A stretch of 64,000 nt of DNA, taken from the NCBI GenBank assembly GCA_016858145.1, contig JAEHOE010000098.1:248001-312000 (forward strand), written 5' to 3'. This DNA is from Edaphochlamys debaryana (taxonomy: Eukaryota > Chlorophyta > Chlorophyceae > Chlamydomonadales). This document shows, one piece after another, positions 21,127 through 31,310 of the stretch. The position numbers and the translations under genes were made by a program. Every line of letters begins with the position of its first letter. Position 1 is the first letter of the stretch. The notes beneath the pieces were generated by a model, which ran no database searches, was not told where the DNA came from, and worked only from the letters and a program-made list of their open reading frames with translations.

Positions 21127-23335
21127 TCAAGTCGTTTGCTCTCTCTTAGTCCTTGTTCCCTCCCACATGTCCCCCGGCGTGGCCGAGCGTGTGCGAGCCA
21201 GGAGCTGTGCGGCGGCGGCGGCGGCGGCTGCCTGCTCCGCAACCCACGTCAGCACCTCCTCCGCCAGTGCCAAGCGCCAGCCGTTGCTTTGAGCACGCCG
21301 CCGCCGCTCCTCCGCCGCCTTCCTCGCCGCCGCCCAGTACACGGGGTAGCCCTCCGCCACCATCCAGCGGAGGGTGCGGACCGACACGTCCGCTCCGTAG
21401 CGAAGGGCTTGCAGGAATGTGCCGTGTGAGCCAGGTGAACCGCCCCACGGCAGCCCCAGCTGCCGCAGCACCCGCAGCGTCCGGGTGTCGTTGTTCTTGG
21501 CAGCCAGGATGTAGGGCCAGCCGTCATCCTGGGGACGCCACAATGGAGGGGCACGGGATAGGACTGGGGGTCAGCTAAGGAGCAGCCCTGCAATGCCTGA
21601 AGCGCCCCAAGGTTTGCTCCGCGCGACCTAAGCCCCCGACATCCAGGCGTGCCCTCAGCCTGCGGATAACGGATGGTGGCAGCAGGTAGGACGCAAACGG
21701 CAGTTGAGGGTTGGAGGGTGAATGAGTAAGCGCAGGCCAGCCCGTGGTTCACAGCTGAGGGCCCGACCGAAAGACGAGGGTAACCCGCCACCATGTACCC
21801 CGCTCTAGCCTAGACCCCGGGCCTGGCCCCCAGCCCTGAGACCCCTCCCATCAGCCCCCAGCCCCCACCTCACCGGCTTGGGGCAGCCCCTCTGGTCCAG
21901 CCACTCCAGCGCCTCCTCGCAGCCGGACTCGGCCGCAGCGCTCCAGCTCCTCTTGTCAAAGGCCATCCCGTACGCCGCGCCATTCTCAAAGACAAACTCC
22001 ATCGCATCCACGCAGCCCACCCTGACGGCAGTGTCGAAGTCCATCAGGTCGCAGGGTTCACCGAATTCGTCTCGGTCTGGGTTCTCAGGGTTGTGGGGGG
22101 CAAGCACCTCCGCTCCGTACGTCTCCACCAGCCAGCGCAGCAGAGGCAGGCCGCGGGAGCCGGCCCCGAGAGCACCCGGCACCACCTTGGATGGCGCAAC
22201 GCAGCCCCGAGTGACGAGCAGCTGAACCAGCTCGGGCGGGGCCATCGTGTACAGGTCAGATACCACCCCATCAGGCACCGCCGCTGCTCCGGCATCCAGC
22301 ATCCACCTGACCCCCTCCAGGCTGCCTGCCCGGATCGCCTCCGCCAAGCTCCATTCACCACCGGAGTCCCGCAGCACAGTCGGCCGCAATGGCCGCCTCC
22401 AAGCTAGAGGGATTAAGAACCCAGCCCCACTTTTGCATCCACTCGAGGCGCTGCAGGGCCGTGGCAGGCGGGAGGCGCAGCGCGTGGCGCGCCGAGGAGG
22501 GACCAAAGGTGAAGCCCTGGGCGAGCAGGAACTCCGCCTTGGCCTCCCAGTCGGGCGTGGGGCTGCCGATGGCGGCAGAGAGCACCGTACCCTCCAGCTC
22601 TTCCTCCGCCAGCTGCTCGCCCCACTGCGCCCACAGGCCCTTGAGCACCTCAAGGCTGCAGCCCTCCGCCGCGCCCTCCAGTGTGAAATATTGCTCGAAG
22701 CGACGGGGCTCCCCCGCCTCTACCCTCAGCAGCTCCGCCAGCTCCGGGTGACCGCCGCCGTAAGCTTCGGCCACGGCCCCCCAGCTCCGCTCTGCGCCCT
22801 CAGCCAGGCGCCTCTCGCACACGGCGCGGTGGCCCCCCTTGGCGGCGGCGTGCAGGGGCCTATCCCACCCGCCAGCCGACGGCTGAAGCTTCCCGGCGAG
22901 GTGCTGGCAGCACTCGAGGGCGCCAGCGCCCGCGGCGGCCAGCTGCGCTTCCTCAAGGGACCGGGGGCACCAGGACAACTCGGCCGCCTGGATGGCAACG
23001 TCCAGGTTGGCCACATCGCCGCTGGCCGCGACCAGGCACACCAGTTTACTCCGCTGGGTCTTCGAGAGGCTCTTGCACGCTTCAGGAGCAAGCCAGTGCG
23101 CCGCGAAGGCAGCGCGAGGAGCTGGCTGTGACAGCTGCACGGTGTTGACCTCGCTGAACTGCTGCGAGGTCGCCTTGTCCAGCAGGCGGAGCGTGCAGGC
23201 CACGTAGTTGGTGGGCAGGATGCTGGCTACACGAGCCGCTATCTCCGGGAGCCAGACGAAGGGCATCTCGGCATCCGCGTTCGCCTTGGCGAGATCAGGT
23301 CTCGGTTCACCGCGAGGCAAGTTTAGGCATTCCAT
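21127..23335 (-). pseudogene. F-box-like/ankyrin copy with converted segment and frameshift
   Basis: The ATG at 23335 (MECLNLPRGEP...) leads into VWLPEIAARVASILPTN. A longer frame to the right starts only with TTG. Reading is clean to W-stop at 22357-22355. Just before that, 22438-22358 is a near-perfect copy of part of the plus-strand 29.5-kb gene (WVLNPSSLEAAIAADCAAG). The native linker WSLAEAIRAGSLEGVRWM follows in a different frame, so equivalent sequence is present twice. The rest continues to ...EEALEWLDQRGCPKP at 21874. Exon 2 (21528-21127) reads DDGWPYILAAKNNDTRTLRVL and VAEGYPVYWAAARKAAEE, with an Ala-rich end. Structurally this is a full gene disabled by one recombination scar. Confidence 0.8.
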
Positions 23336-24305
23336 GTAGACGGTAAGACTATTCGGCAAGTGGTGTTTGGGCGGCTGCCGTGGCCTGGGCAGAGGTCAGT
23401 CCCCAGTCAAATCACAGCCTTCACTGAAAGCACATAATAGCGCGTAATGCAAGTCGCAATGTAATGTGCAATTCATGTGAGGGTTAACATGAAGCCCGCG
23501 TAGCCGTTCCGAAGTGTGGTGCTCTGGTCCAGCAGTGTCATGCGCCCCCCCCTCCCGCTCTTCTTGGCCTGCCTCTCAGTCCTGCTTCCAACCTCCCCGC
23601 CCTTGGCGGCCCTTGCACGTCGCTCTGCCTCTCCCGCTTGCTGTTGCGTTGCGCACAGCTTAGTTGCGTTTAGCTGCATCCCCCTTCGTCGTCGTCCGGA
23701 CTATGCTGCACGGCCCCTGCGAGCATAGAATCCCCGCCCATAGCGGTCGCCAGGATCATCCAGCTGGGGGCTCAGGAGGCAGCAGGGTCGTGGGCCGTAC
23801 TCCCTGCTCGTGCTTGAAAGCCTAACGCCTTCTTGGCACCGGTCGCTGCTGCCCGTGTGACCTCAAGCTGCGCAACGCCTGCCTCCGTACGCCTCTCTAC
23901 TCCTCCAGCTTCCCAGCGTCTCGGCAAAGCACCTGGGGGCTGTGCCCGCACGCCAGAATGTCACCCCCGCGGCTAACCTCTGTACCCCCACGCTCACACA
24001 CACAGTATCTGCCGCAACGCTCTCCCCCTTCGTTGCTTCAAGGCTTCAGGTCCCCGTCACGCCCACCCCCGCCGGACCGGCCAGGCCCCTCGACCAGCTA
24101 GCGCAAGTCTCCCAGCAGTCCTCCATCGTGGCGGAATCTCATGCGTCCTCGGCGCTCTCAGCATACGATGGAGCCGACCCCAGTGCGAGTGCCGCCGCAG
24201 CCGGGCGTCCCGGGCGCCAACGTCCCCCCTCCCAGTCCCGCTCCTCCAACGGCCCCCCCCCTCGCCAGCGCCGGCGCCTAAAGGGTCCCCCCCCCCCCAG
24301 GGGCT
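23336..24305. other. Intergenic with dispersed repeat copy
   Basis: This ~1-kb spacer contains the second full copy of the dispersed repeat (23616-23742). No gene is recognised. Confidence 0.45.
23616..23742. repeat. Dispersed intergenic repeat, copy 2
   Basis: This is the close partner of 10436-10562 over its whole length, with scattered substitutions (for example GGACTATGCTG against GGACTACGCTG). Both lie about 250-300 bases upstream of the start of a family copy. Confidence 0.7.
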
Positions 24306-27159
24306 TCATGCGTCCTCGGTCTTTGCCTTCTTGGCCGCGGGCTCTGCGGGCGCAGGGGGGCGGGGCCGCAGCAGGGGGCAGAGGGGCGTCACAGCGGCTA
24401 AGGCAGAGGCATTCCCCCGCATGCAGGGCCGTACCAGTCTACCCGCCCTTCCCCACTGTCGACGCTCGCCACCCTTCCTGACCCTGCACACACCCGCTCT
24501 CAGTCCCAAGACTCCGCAAGCACAACCCACCGCATATCCGCCCCTGCCCCGGCCACTATCCTGTAACCGCCAGACCCCCTCCTGACCCCGCCCCGCCCAA
24601 CCCCTGTCCTCACCCGCGCCGCCGTTCTCCGCCCCCTCCTCCTTCGCCGCCGCCGCCTCCTTCGCTGCCGCCCTCCGCTCATCCGAGCGCTGCTGGTGTG
24701 CGTAGATGTCGAGCGCATCCCAGGGGTACACGATCCAGTTGTCAGGGACATCCATACACCTGGCAGGGGGGGGGGAAGGGCGTTGTCACGCAAGGCAAGC
24801 CCCAGCACGCCCCAATGCAAGCCCCGGCTTCCCCAAACCACCTTTGCTCCCCCCCATCTCCACGCCTCCTCGCCACCTTTCCGCCCTCGCTCCTCTCCCC
24901 CTCCCCTCCCCCCTCCCCCTTCCCCCTCACTTGAAGTAGGCTGCCTCCATGAGGGACTCGGGCAGGGTGCCGGTCTTGGGCTTGAGCTTGTTGTGCACCA
25001 CGAACACGCCCTGGAGCACAGGCGTACGGCATGGGGTACGGCACTCTGTGCGGACAGTGTACGGCTGTAACAGAGTCCAGCCCCCTCCATCATCCCCTTC
25101 CCCCCTCGCACACCAGCTTGGGCTCCTGCCACTCCGGCTCCCCCTCCTGCCGCTTCGCCTCGTACTCGGCCCGCTGCTTGGTAACGTCCTGGGGGGGGGG
25201 GGGAGAAGGAGGGAAGAGGGGCTCAAGTGTGAGGGTCAAGCATCCTCGGCCGAACTAGCAACAGGGAGAGCCAAACAGCAAATCCAGAGCTAAACATCTA
25301 TCTGGGCCCTGCTGGGTGTTGCTTTTGCTGCCGTACCTTGTTCAGCTCGGCCACGGCGAACGACAGGGTCTTGCGCGTGTCGTCCACCTCGTCCACGATC
25401 AGGATGTTGTGGCCCTGCGGAGTACGGCAAGGACAGAGTACGGCACACATGGGTTGGTGCGGCACTACTGTACGGCTCCGCATGGCCACCTGCAGTCATG
25501 ACCCGGGCCTGCCCTCCGCCTCGGGCCGTCCCGAGATCGCCTTCGCTCCCTTACTTCGCAGCCCAGCCTCTTCCAAGCCAGGGTCCCCCTCCTCCCTCCC
25601 CACCTGCAGGCTGTTGCCTCTGCACCTGACCCCACGTCCCACCCTGCCCCCGCCCCGCAGCCTTTCCCTTCTCACGGCAGCCTTCTGACCTTCAGGTCCC
25701 CTCAATTCCCCCCCCCCCCCTCACCCCCACCCCACCTGCAGGCTGATGCCGCTGTGCGACTCGCCCCCTCCGTAGTTGAGCCACTGCGTCTTGCGTACGA
25801 CAGCCGTGCTGGGGTCGTACTTGTCCAGGTTATCGTCGTACAGGATCAGGCCGATGGTCTGCCGTACGGCCAAGGAGGGAGCGGGGCGCAGCGTCAGACA
25901 TGGAGCCACACCGTGACACCGGGCCCGGCCGCAGTCCTGGCAGCGAGGGCGCCGGAGCGCAAGCCTCGAGTGGCAAACCAGACAACGCATATCCGGACTC
26001 CGCAACACACACCTCGGCTTCCCTGTCACTGCAACGCCACAGGTATAGAGCGGCGGCACACACTCTTGCCCCAACTCCTTCGCCGCCCCAGCCAGCGCCA
26101 GCCACCATACAGCAACCGCTCACCGCCCCTTGCCGGCATGAGCAGCGGTGTCTCGTCCTCCCGCCCATGCCCTCAACACAAATCCTAACCGCCAACCCCC
26201 AGCCGCCCAACCGCCAACCGCCGGTACCGCCCCCACCTGGATGGGCAGCGACTTGCCGCACTTCTGTTTGAGGAAGGTGCGGAGCATGCGGGCGGGGATG
26301 AAGCCGCCTGGGGGGGGGTGAGGGCGACGGGGGCGTGCATGGGGGCCCTGGTCGATGGTGTGAGGGGCTGCTCGCCGGTTTCCAGGGTGCGGACCCGAAG
26401 CCCGTACCCCGATTTATCCCGCCCATTCCGAGCCCGAACCGGTGTGTGTCCAGTACCAGTGAAAGGGCTCCGCGCAGAACCTGCCCCGGCCCCTCCTGGC
26501 CCCTTCCGAACCCTAAGTGTGCCCGGCCCCTCCCGGCCTCCATTCGTTGCCGCCAACCCCCCCTCGCGGCTCTCCGAGTCTGACCTCCTCAACCTGAGAC
26601 ACGGGCTACGGGGTGCCCTCCCAAGCCACAAGTCTGAAGCTCGAACTTCGGGATGCAACTAGCACCCACACCCACCGGTCCCAAACCCCTGTCGCCCCGA
26701 CAGATTGCCGAATTCCAGGAACCACCGCGTCTCATCCTTGCATCCCGCCAAGTCCTCGACCAACCCCCCATCCCGCGGTGCGGTGCCTGCATGCTGCCCG
26801 CGCAAATCCCCGGCAGCCCGCCACACCCCAGGTGCGGTCTCACCCGACCCGATCGCGATGATGAGTGTGGGCTTGAAGCTCTCGTACACCTGCTGCTCTG
26901 CCACACAGTCCGCGATGGCTTGATGAATCTAGGGGATGGGGTGGATGGGTGGGTGGGTGGGTGGGTGGGTGGGTGGGTGGGGTCCAGAGGTAAACCAGAA
27001 AGCTCGGCGCGGCATAGATCCTAGAGACGGGCAGTGTATGTCACTCTCGCAGCCCCCGACCAGGGCGGGGAGGGCGAGGTGTAGCAGCAGCCAGGCCGCA
27101 ACTCGAGGTCGGGACGCGCCTACCTCATTGTAGCTGATGAAGAGCTTCTCCACCTCCAT
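24306..27159 (-). CDS. Xanthine/guanine phosphoribosyltransferase-like protein (XPT1 type), 9 exons, 243 aa
   Basis: Exons are 27159-27124, 26928-26844, 26307-26237, 25858-25736, 25414-25337, 25188-25114, 25010-24931, 24759-24614 and 24343-24306; all junctions are GT-AG and phases match. The protein starts MEVEKLFISYNEIHQAI, as expected for fungal XPT1/HPT1-like enzymes. It has GGFIPARMLRTFLK (the PPi-loop region), the PRPP-binding motif ILIVDEVDDTRKT, a VFVVHNKLKPKTG strand and VPDNWIVYPWDALDIYAHQ near the end, all in XPT1 order. The enzyme class transfers phosphoribose from PRPP to xanthine, guanine or hypoxanthine in purine salvage; substrate preference cannot be told here. The Lys/Ala-rich C-terminus ends AKKAKTEDA. 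Intron 1 contains a long (GGGT)n run. A near-identical copy of exon 3 lies at 15.5 kb. Confidence 0.88.
26946..26981. repeat. (GGGT)n microsatellite in intron 1 of the PRTase gene
   Basis: About nine uninterrupted GGGT units on the plus strand. The gene is on the minus strand, so the transcript would carry CCCA and the non-template strand the C-rich side. Four or more G3 runs make a DNA G-quadruplex possible. Confidence 0.85.
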
Positions 27160-27804
27160 CTTTGGAAGCTGCACCCACTGCTGTCTGGAGCTCTGGACTA
27201 GCGAGCCTTTGCTCCGGGTCTTGCACTGGCACCTTGCCCAGAGGGCGGGACGGCGGGGGAGGACCAGCGGAGGACAACGCGAGGTGTCAGCGGCAGGGCC
27301 CAAAGGAGCTGAGGGCCTGCACCACGGAGCAGACCGCGAAGGCTGCAAGAGATGATGTTCGCACGAGCCCTCCGCCCACACAGACACGCCATGCCACGCG
27401 CCATGACAAACTGTTGCCCTCTCACCAGCGACGGCTTCAGCAGCACATGCGAGCGTCAATGGGGTATGTTTGAGGCTTCGGAAGGAGCCTAGATCTTGGT
27501 CGCGTCAAAAAGCCGGGTTCGGCGTGTCGGGGCCGGCCTCGTCAAGGCAAAATCAGCTACTCGGAAGAATAGGCTTAGGTAAGTGGTATGTCGGTGAGCT
27601 TGTGACACCCCGGAAAAGAGAGAGGACCGTGAGCGCGTGTGAGCGCCGGCTTTGCATCCGGGATATTACCACACCGCAATCCAGCAGCCGCTGACTCCTT
27701 CGACTGCTTGACGTATGATAGCACGCTTACGACTATCGCTGCGCACTGCACAAGCAACTTCACCACTGCGCACATGCCGGCACATGCCGCAACATCCGTC
27801 GGCC

Positions 27805-28112
27805 AGGCGCCCTTCCAGTCGGCTAGTCAGGCACGTCAATAACCCGCACAAGAGCGCACTGGGATGGCGTGGCGCAGCCTTGCAGCTGGAATCCACTGCT
27901 GGGCCGCCCCCTCGGACACGCTCTCTCTCGGGCCCAGCTCCGGTCGGCTCCGGCCAGGACTCCGAGCAAACCGCGGCCGCGAGCACAGCAGACCGCGACC
28001 CCGACCCCCTACAGGGCCTCCGTGTATGCAAATGACCCTATTTAAGCCGAATTGGGAGGGGGCACGCGGCCGCCCTAGGCGCCGACCGAAGTGGACCCCG
28101 CCCAGGGTTTGA
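27805..28112. repeat. Direct repeat, first member (partner 28203-28432)
   Basis: Blocks shared in order with 28203-28432 are GGCTAGTCAGG, GTTGCAGCTGGAAT or CTTGCAGCTGGAAT, GGGCCGCCCCCTCGG, ACGC(T/C)CTCTCT, CAAACCGCGGC, GCGAGCACAG and GGCGCCGACC(G/A)AAGTGGACC. The second member is shorter and rearranged in its middle. No coding capacity is evident. Confidence 0.65.
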
Positions 28113-28202
28113 CGAGAACAACGTGGCAAGAAGCCGCATCGTATAGGTGAAGCAGCCCCGCCCAGGGGCCCCGCCCAGGGGCACCGGCCAGGACTCCGGC
28201 CA

Positions 28203-28432
28203 GGCGCCCGGCTAGTCAGGGAGCCTGGATTGGCGTTGCAGCTGGAATGCCCTGGGCCGCCCCCTCGGCCAGGAAGGGCCCCCTCCTGCCCTCGGCCACG
28301 CCCTCTCTGCGGCCAGTTTGGCTGGAACGGATTGCCTCCGACAGCAAACCGCGGCGGCGAGCACAGTCAACCGCGGCCCCGAACCTCTCCCTAGGCGCCG
28401 ACCAAAGTGGACCTCGCCTTGGGGAGACCTGA
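28203..28432. repeat. Direct repeat, second member (partner 27805-28112)
   Basis: This is the shorter member of the pair described at 27805. It contains an extra CCTCGGCCAGGAAGGGCCCC-type insertion. Confidence 0.65.
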
Positions 28433-28767
28433 ATGCAGGGTCATGCCCCTGCCCGAATGGGTACTGCACAGTTTGTTTCGCCGTTTGTTCCGCCGACCCG
28501 TGCCCGCTCTCCCGTCCGAGAGTCGCCCTCCCCTCCCGGCCCACTCTGCCGTCCCCCCCCCCCGCTCACCCCCGCCCAGGTGCTCACCCGGCCTCCCATT
28601 GGCTCCTTTTGCTCCCCTGTAGCCAGCCCCACGTCCAATCCCCTGATCCCCTCCCTCCGACCATCAACCTGCCGAGGGCCCCCTTCGCCGAATTGAGGGC
28701 ACCCGTGGGTGTATGGTATCCCACGCGTTCGGAAGGGGCAAGCAGACAGGCCGGAACGCCGGATGGG

Positions 28768-29200
28768 GTGAAAGCGTTGACGACCATGCCCATCCCGGGT
28801 ACATTCTCGCGAGTGCGGGCCCCAGCAGCCCACCCCGGGACACCATTAGATATGTGGCAACACAGCCTATCTGATGGGAATGACAGCGGGCCGAAAGCTT
28901 GCGAAAGCGTTCGACGGCCACGCCCATCGTGGGGTCGTTCTCGCGAGGGCGGGCCCCAGCTGCCCGCCCCGGAACACCAGTGGACATATGGCAACAAAGC
29001 CTATCTACTGAAATCACCAGAGGGCCGAAAGGTTGCGAAAGCGTTCGACGGCCACGCCCATCGCGGGGTCGTTCTCGCGAGGGCGGGCCCCAGCTGCCCA
29101 CCCCGGAACACCAGTGGAAATATGGCAACACAGCCTATCTACTGAAATCACCAGAGGGCCGAAAGCTTGCAAAAGCGTTCGACGGCCACGCCGATGCAGG
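28768..29200. repeat. 134-bp tandem repeat array upstream of the plus-strand gene
   Basis: The phrase GCGAAAGCGTTCGACGGCCA begins at 28901 and 29035 and, with one change, at 29169, a spacing of exactly 134 bp. A more diverged unit starts at 28768. Each unit also has TTCTCGCGAGGGCGGGCCCC, GGAACACCAGTGGA and CAAAGCCTATCTACTGAAAT (or close variants). There are about three full units plus a partial, with the left-most most diverged. The array ends about 280 bp before the ATG of the 29.5-kb gene. Confidence 0.9.
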
Positions 29201-29479
29201 GCCCATGCAGCGGGGGGAGGGCCTCTCCCTTAACAGTATAGAAGATGGCTCCAGTCTTAACCAGTGGGGCCAAACGGCACGGTCTGGCTAGGCTCATCAC
29301 ACGAGCGAGTCCCACAACCGCTGCTTGTCAGCGCCCTTCACGTGCCACCGCATCCCTCCACGGCAAGGCGGGCCCGCGATCTTCTCTTTTCTTGCGCGCA
29401 TCACATACAGTGCAGTGTCTGTTACTGCGTTAGTCTGTCCTGTAGTCTGCGCTACAACGAGCCTGCTCAGCGGCGAGGA

Positions 29480-31310
29480 ATGGACGAGGATGCAACACAG
29501 CCGCTCAAGCCCACAACTCACCACTTACAGCCTGAGATAATTTCACACGTGGCCAGATTCCTGCCCCAGAATTTTGTGGCGTGCAGGCTCCGGCGCCTGG
29601 ATAAGGCGACTTCGGAGCAGTTTAGCGATGTGCACACTGTGCAGCTCTCGCAGCCTGCGCCTCGCGAGTTCTTCGCGGAGCACTGGCTGGCTCCTGAGGC
29701 CTGCAGGAGCCTCACGCTGCAGCAGCGGAAGAAGCTGGTGTGCCTGGTCGCGGCCAGCGGCGATGTGGCCAACCTGGAGATCGCCATCCAGGCCGCGGGC
29801 TGCCCTCCACCCCAAGACGCGCTCGAGGCCGCCGCAGGCGCAGGCGCGCTCGAGTGCTGCCTGCACCTCATTGGGCGGCTCCAGCTGTCGGCTGGCGGGT
29901 TGGATAGGCCCCTGCACGCCGCCGCCAAGGGGGGCCACCGCGCCGTGTGCGAGTGGTGCCTGGCTCAGGGGGCGGAGCGGAGCTGGCGGGCCGTGGCTGC
30001 AGCTTACAGCGGCAGCCATCCGGAGCTGGCGGAGCTGCTGAGGCCGGAGGCGGGTCAGCCCTACACCGCCGATGCAGCCAGAGTGCTGGCGGGCGCGGCG
30101 GAGGGCTGCGGCGTCGATCTGCTCAAGAGCCTGTGGGCGGCGTGGGGCGAGCAGTTTGTGACGAATGAGTCAACAGCGGAGTGGATGCTTCAGGAGCTGA
30201 CCAGCAAACTGCTTTCCGCCGCCGTCGGCAGCCCCACGCACGACTGGGAGGCCAAGGCGGAGTTCCTGCTCGCCCGGGGCCTGCGCTTCCCTCCGGACGG
30301 TGACGACTCCTCCGCCGCCAATCACGCCCTGCGCCTCCCGCCCGCCACGGCCCTGCAGCGCCTCGAGTGGATGCAAAAGCGGGGCTGGGTTCTTAATCCC
30401 TCTAGCTTGGAGGCGGCCATTGCGGCCGACTGTGCTGCGGGACTCCGGTGGATGCTGGAAGCCGGCGGGGGCGGACAGCACGTCCCGGTTCCGCTCAACC
30501 TGTTTGCGGTGGCCACGCTCGAGGTTATCCAGGTGCTCGTCACTCGGGATGCCGTCACGCGCACAGAGGTCGCGCGCGGCGCTTGCTACGCAGGCGCACG
30601 GGGCCTGCCCATCCTCCGCTGGCTGATCGACACGTATGGCGCCGAGGCACTTGGGGCCTTCCCATGGGGCTTTGACGATGCGGCGAGAGGCGGCTGTGTG
30701 GAGGCAATGGACCTAATAAAGGAGGCTTTGGGCGCCGAGTTTATTCTTGAGGACCCGGACATATGGAGCTTGGTGGCCGGTTCCGGCTCCGAGGCGGCGC
30801 TCGAGTGGCTGGACCAGAGGGGTTGGCCCAAGCCGGTGCGTGGGGGGCTGCTGGGAGGGGTACCAAGGAATGGGGTTGTGGTTCGCTGGGGCCAAGCTGA
30901 TATCGTAGCGCCCAGCTCGTTGTGTTGTCCAAGGTGCCCATTGCTCCCCGCCGGCCGACTTGCCACCCCCCTCCGTTGCACCTCTGATGTCTTGGCAGGA
31001 TAACGGCGAGCCGTACGCAGTGGCTGCCGGTAACAGCGATATCCACACGCTGCGGGCGCTGCGGAGGCTGGGGCTGCCGTGGGGCGACCCTGCTGGCCCC
31101 GGCAGCGTGTTCGCCGAAGCCGTGTGCGACGAGTCGGACGTCAGTACCCTCCGCTGGCTGTTGGCGGAGGGCTGCCCCGTGGACTGGGCGGCGGCGAGGG
31201 AGGCGGCGGAGGAGCAGCGGTTGAGGTACCCTCTCTTTTGGCGGGAGGTGCTGGAGTGGATTGAGGAGCAAGCGGGGGCAGCAGCTGCTGGCGAGGCAGG
31301 TCGGGTCTGA
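29480..31310 (+). CDS. F-box-like/ankyrin-repeat protein, intact plus-strand copy (2 exons, 555 aa)
   Basis: Exons are 29480-30835 and 30999-31310, with a GTGCGT...GGCAG intron of 163 bp, phase 0. The start is ATG at 29480 (MDEDATQPLKP); the frame stays open upstream but that part is unlike any relative. Residues ~15-50 are F-box-like (LQPEIISHVARFLPQN, then VACRLRRLDKAT). Degenerate ankyrin helices follow (LVAASGDVANLEIAI, GSHPELAELL, a longer insertion STAEWMLQELTSK, RGGCVEAMDLI, SGSEAALEWLDQRG). Exon 2 has DNGEPYAVAAGNSDIHTLRAL and LAEGCPVDWAAAREAAEE and ends with an Ala-rich tail, not the acidic tail of the 1.7-kb copy. It is the only array-type copy on the plus strand and has no lesion. 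It shares an 81-bp, nearly identical segment with the 21.1-23.3 kb pseudogene. Role inferred: ubiquitin-ligase adaptor. Confidence 0.87.

Larger units (their letters stand above)
27160..29479. other. Repeat-rich spacer between divergent genes
   Basis: It lies between the start of the minus-strand PRTase gene and the start of the plus-strand F-box/ankyrin gene, so it probably contains both promoters. It carries a pair of ~230-300-bp direct repeats (27805-28112 and 28203-28432) and a 134-bp tandem array (28768-29200). The long open frames over the tandem array are due to the repeats and GC content; I see no protein family in them. Confidence 0.5.

Noticed and set aside
22320..22365. A 36-nt intron (GTGGTG...GGGCAG) at the converted segment
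   Set aside because: Too short, and joining the sides does not restore the family reading frame.
28318..29145. Long plus- and minus-strand open frames over 28.3-29.1 kb
   Set aside because: They are produced by the 134-bp tandem repeat; the period is not a multiple of three, so no repeated peptide is maintained.
28768..29200. CRISPR array
   Set aside because: Units are contiguous 134-bp tandem copies without spacers, in a eukaryotic context.
29264..29479. Upstream in-frame extension of the plus-strand F-box gene
   Set aside because: The added residues match no relative and overlap the expected promoter; ATG at 29480 gives the family-type N-terminus.
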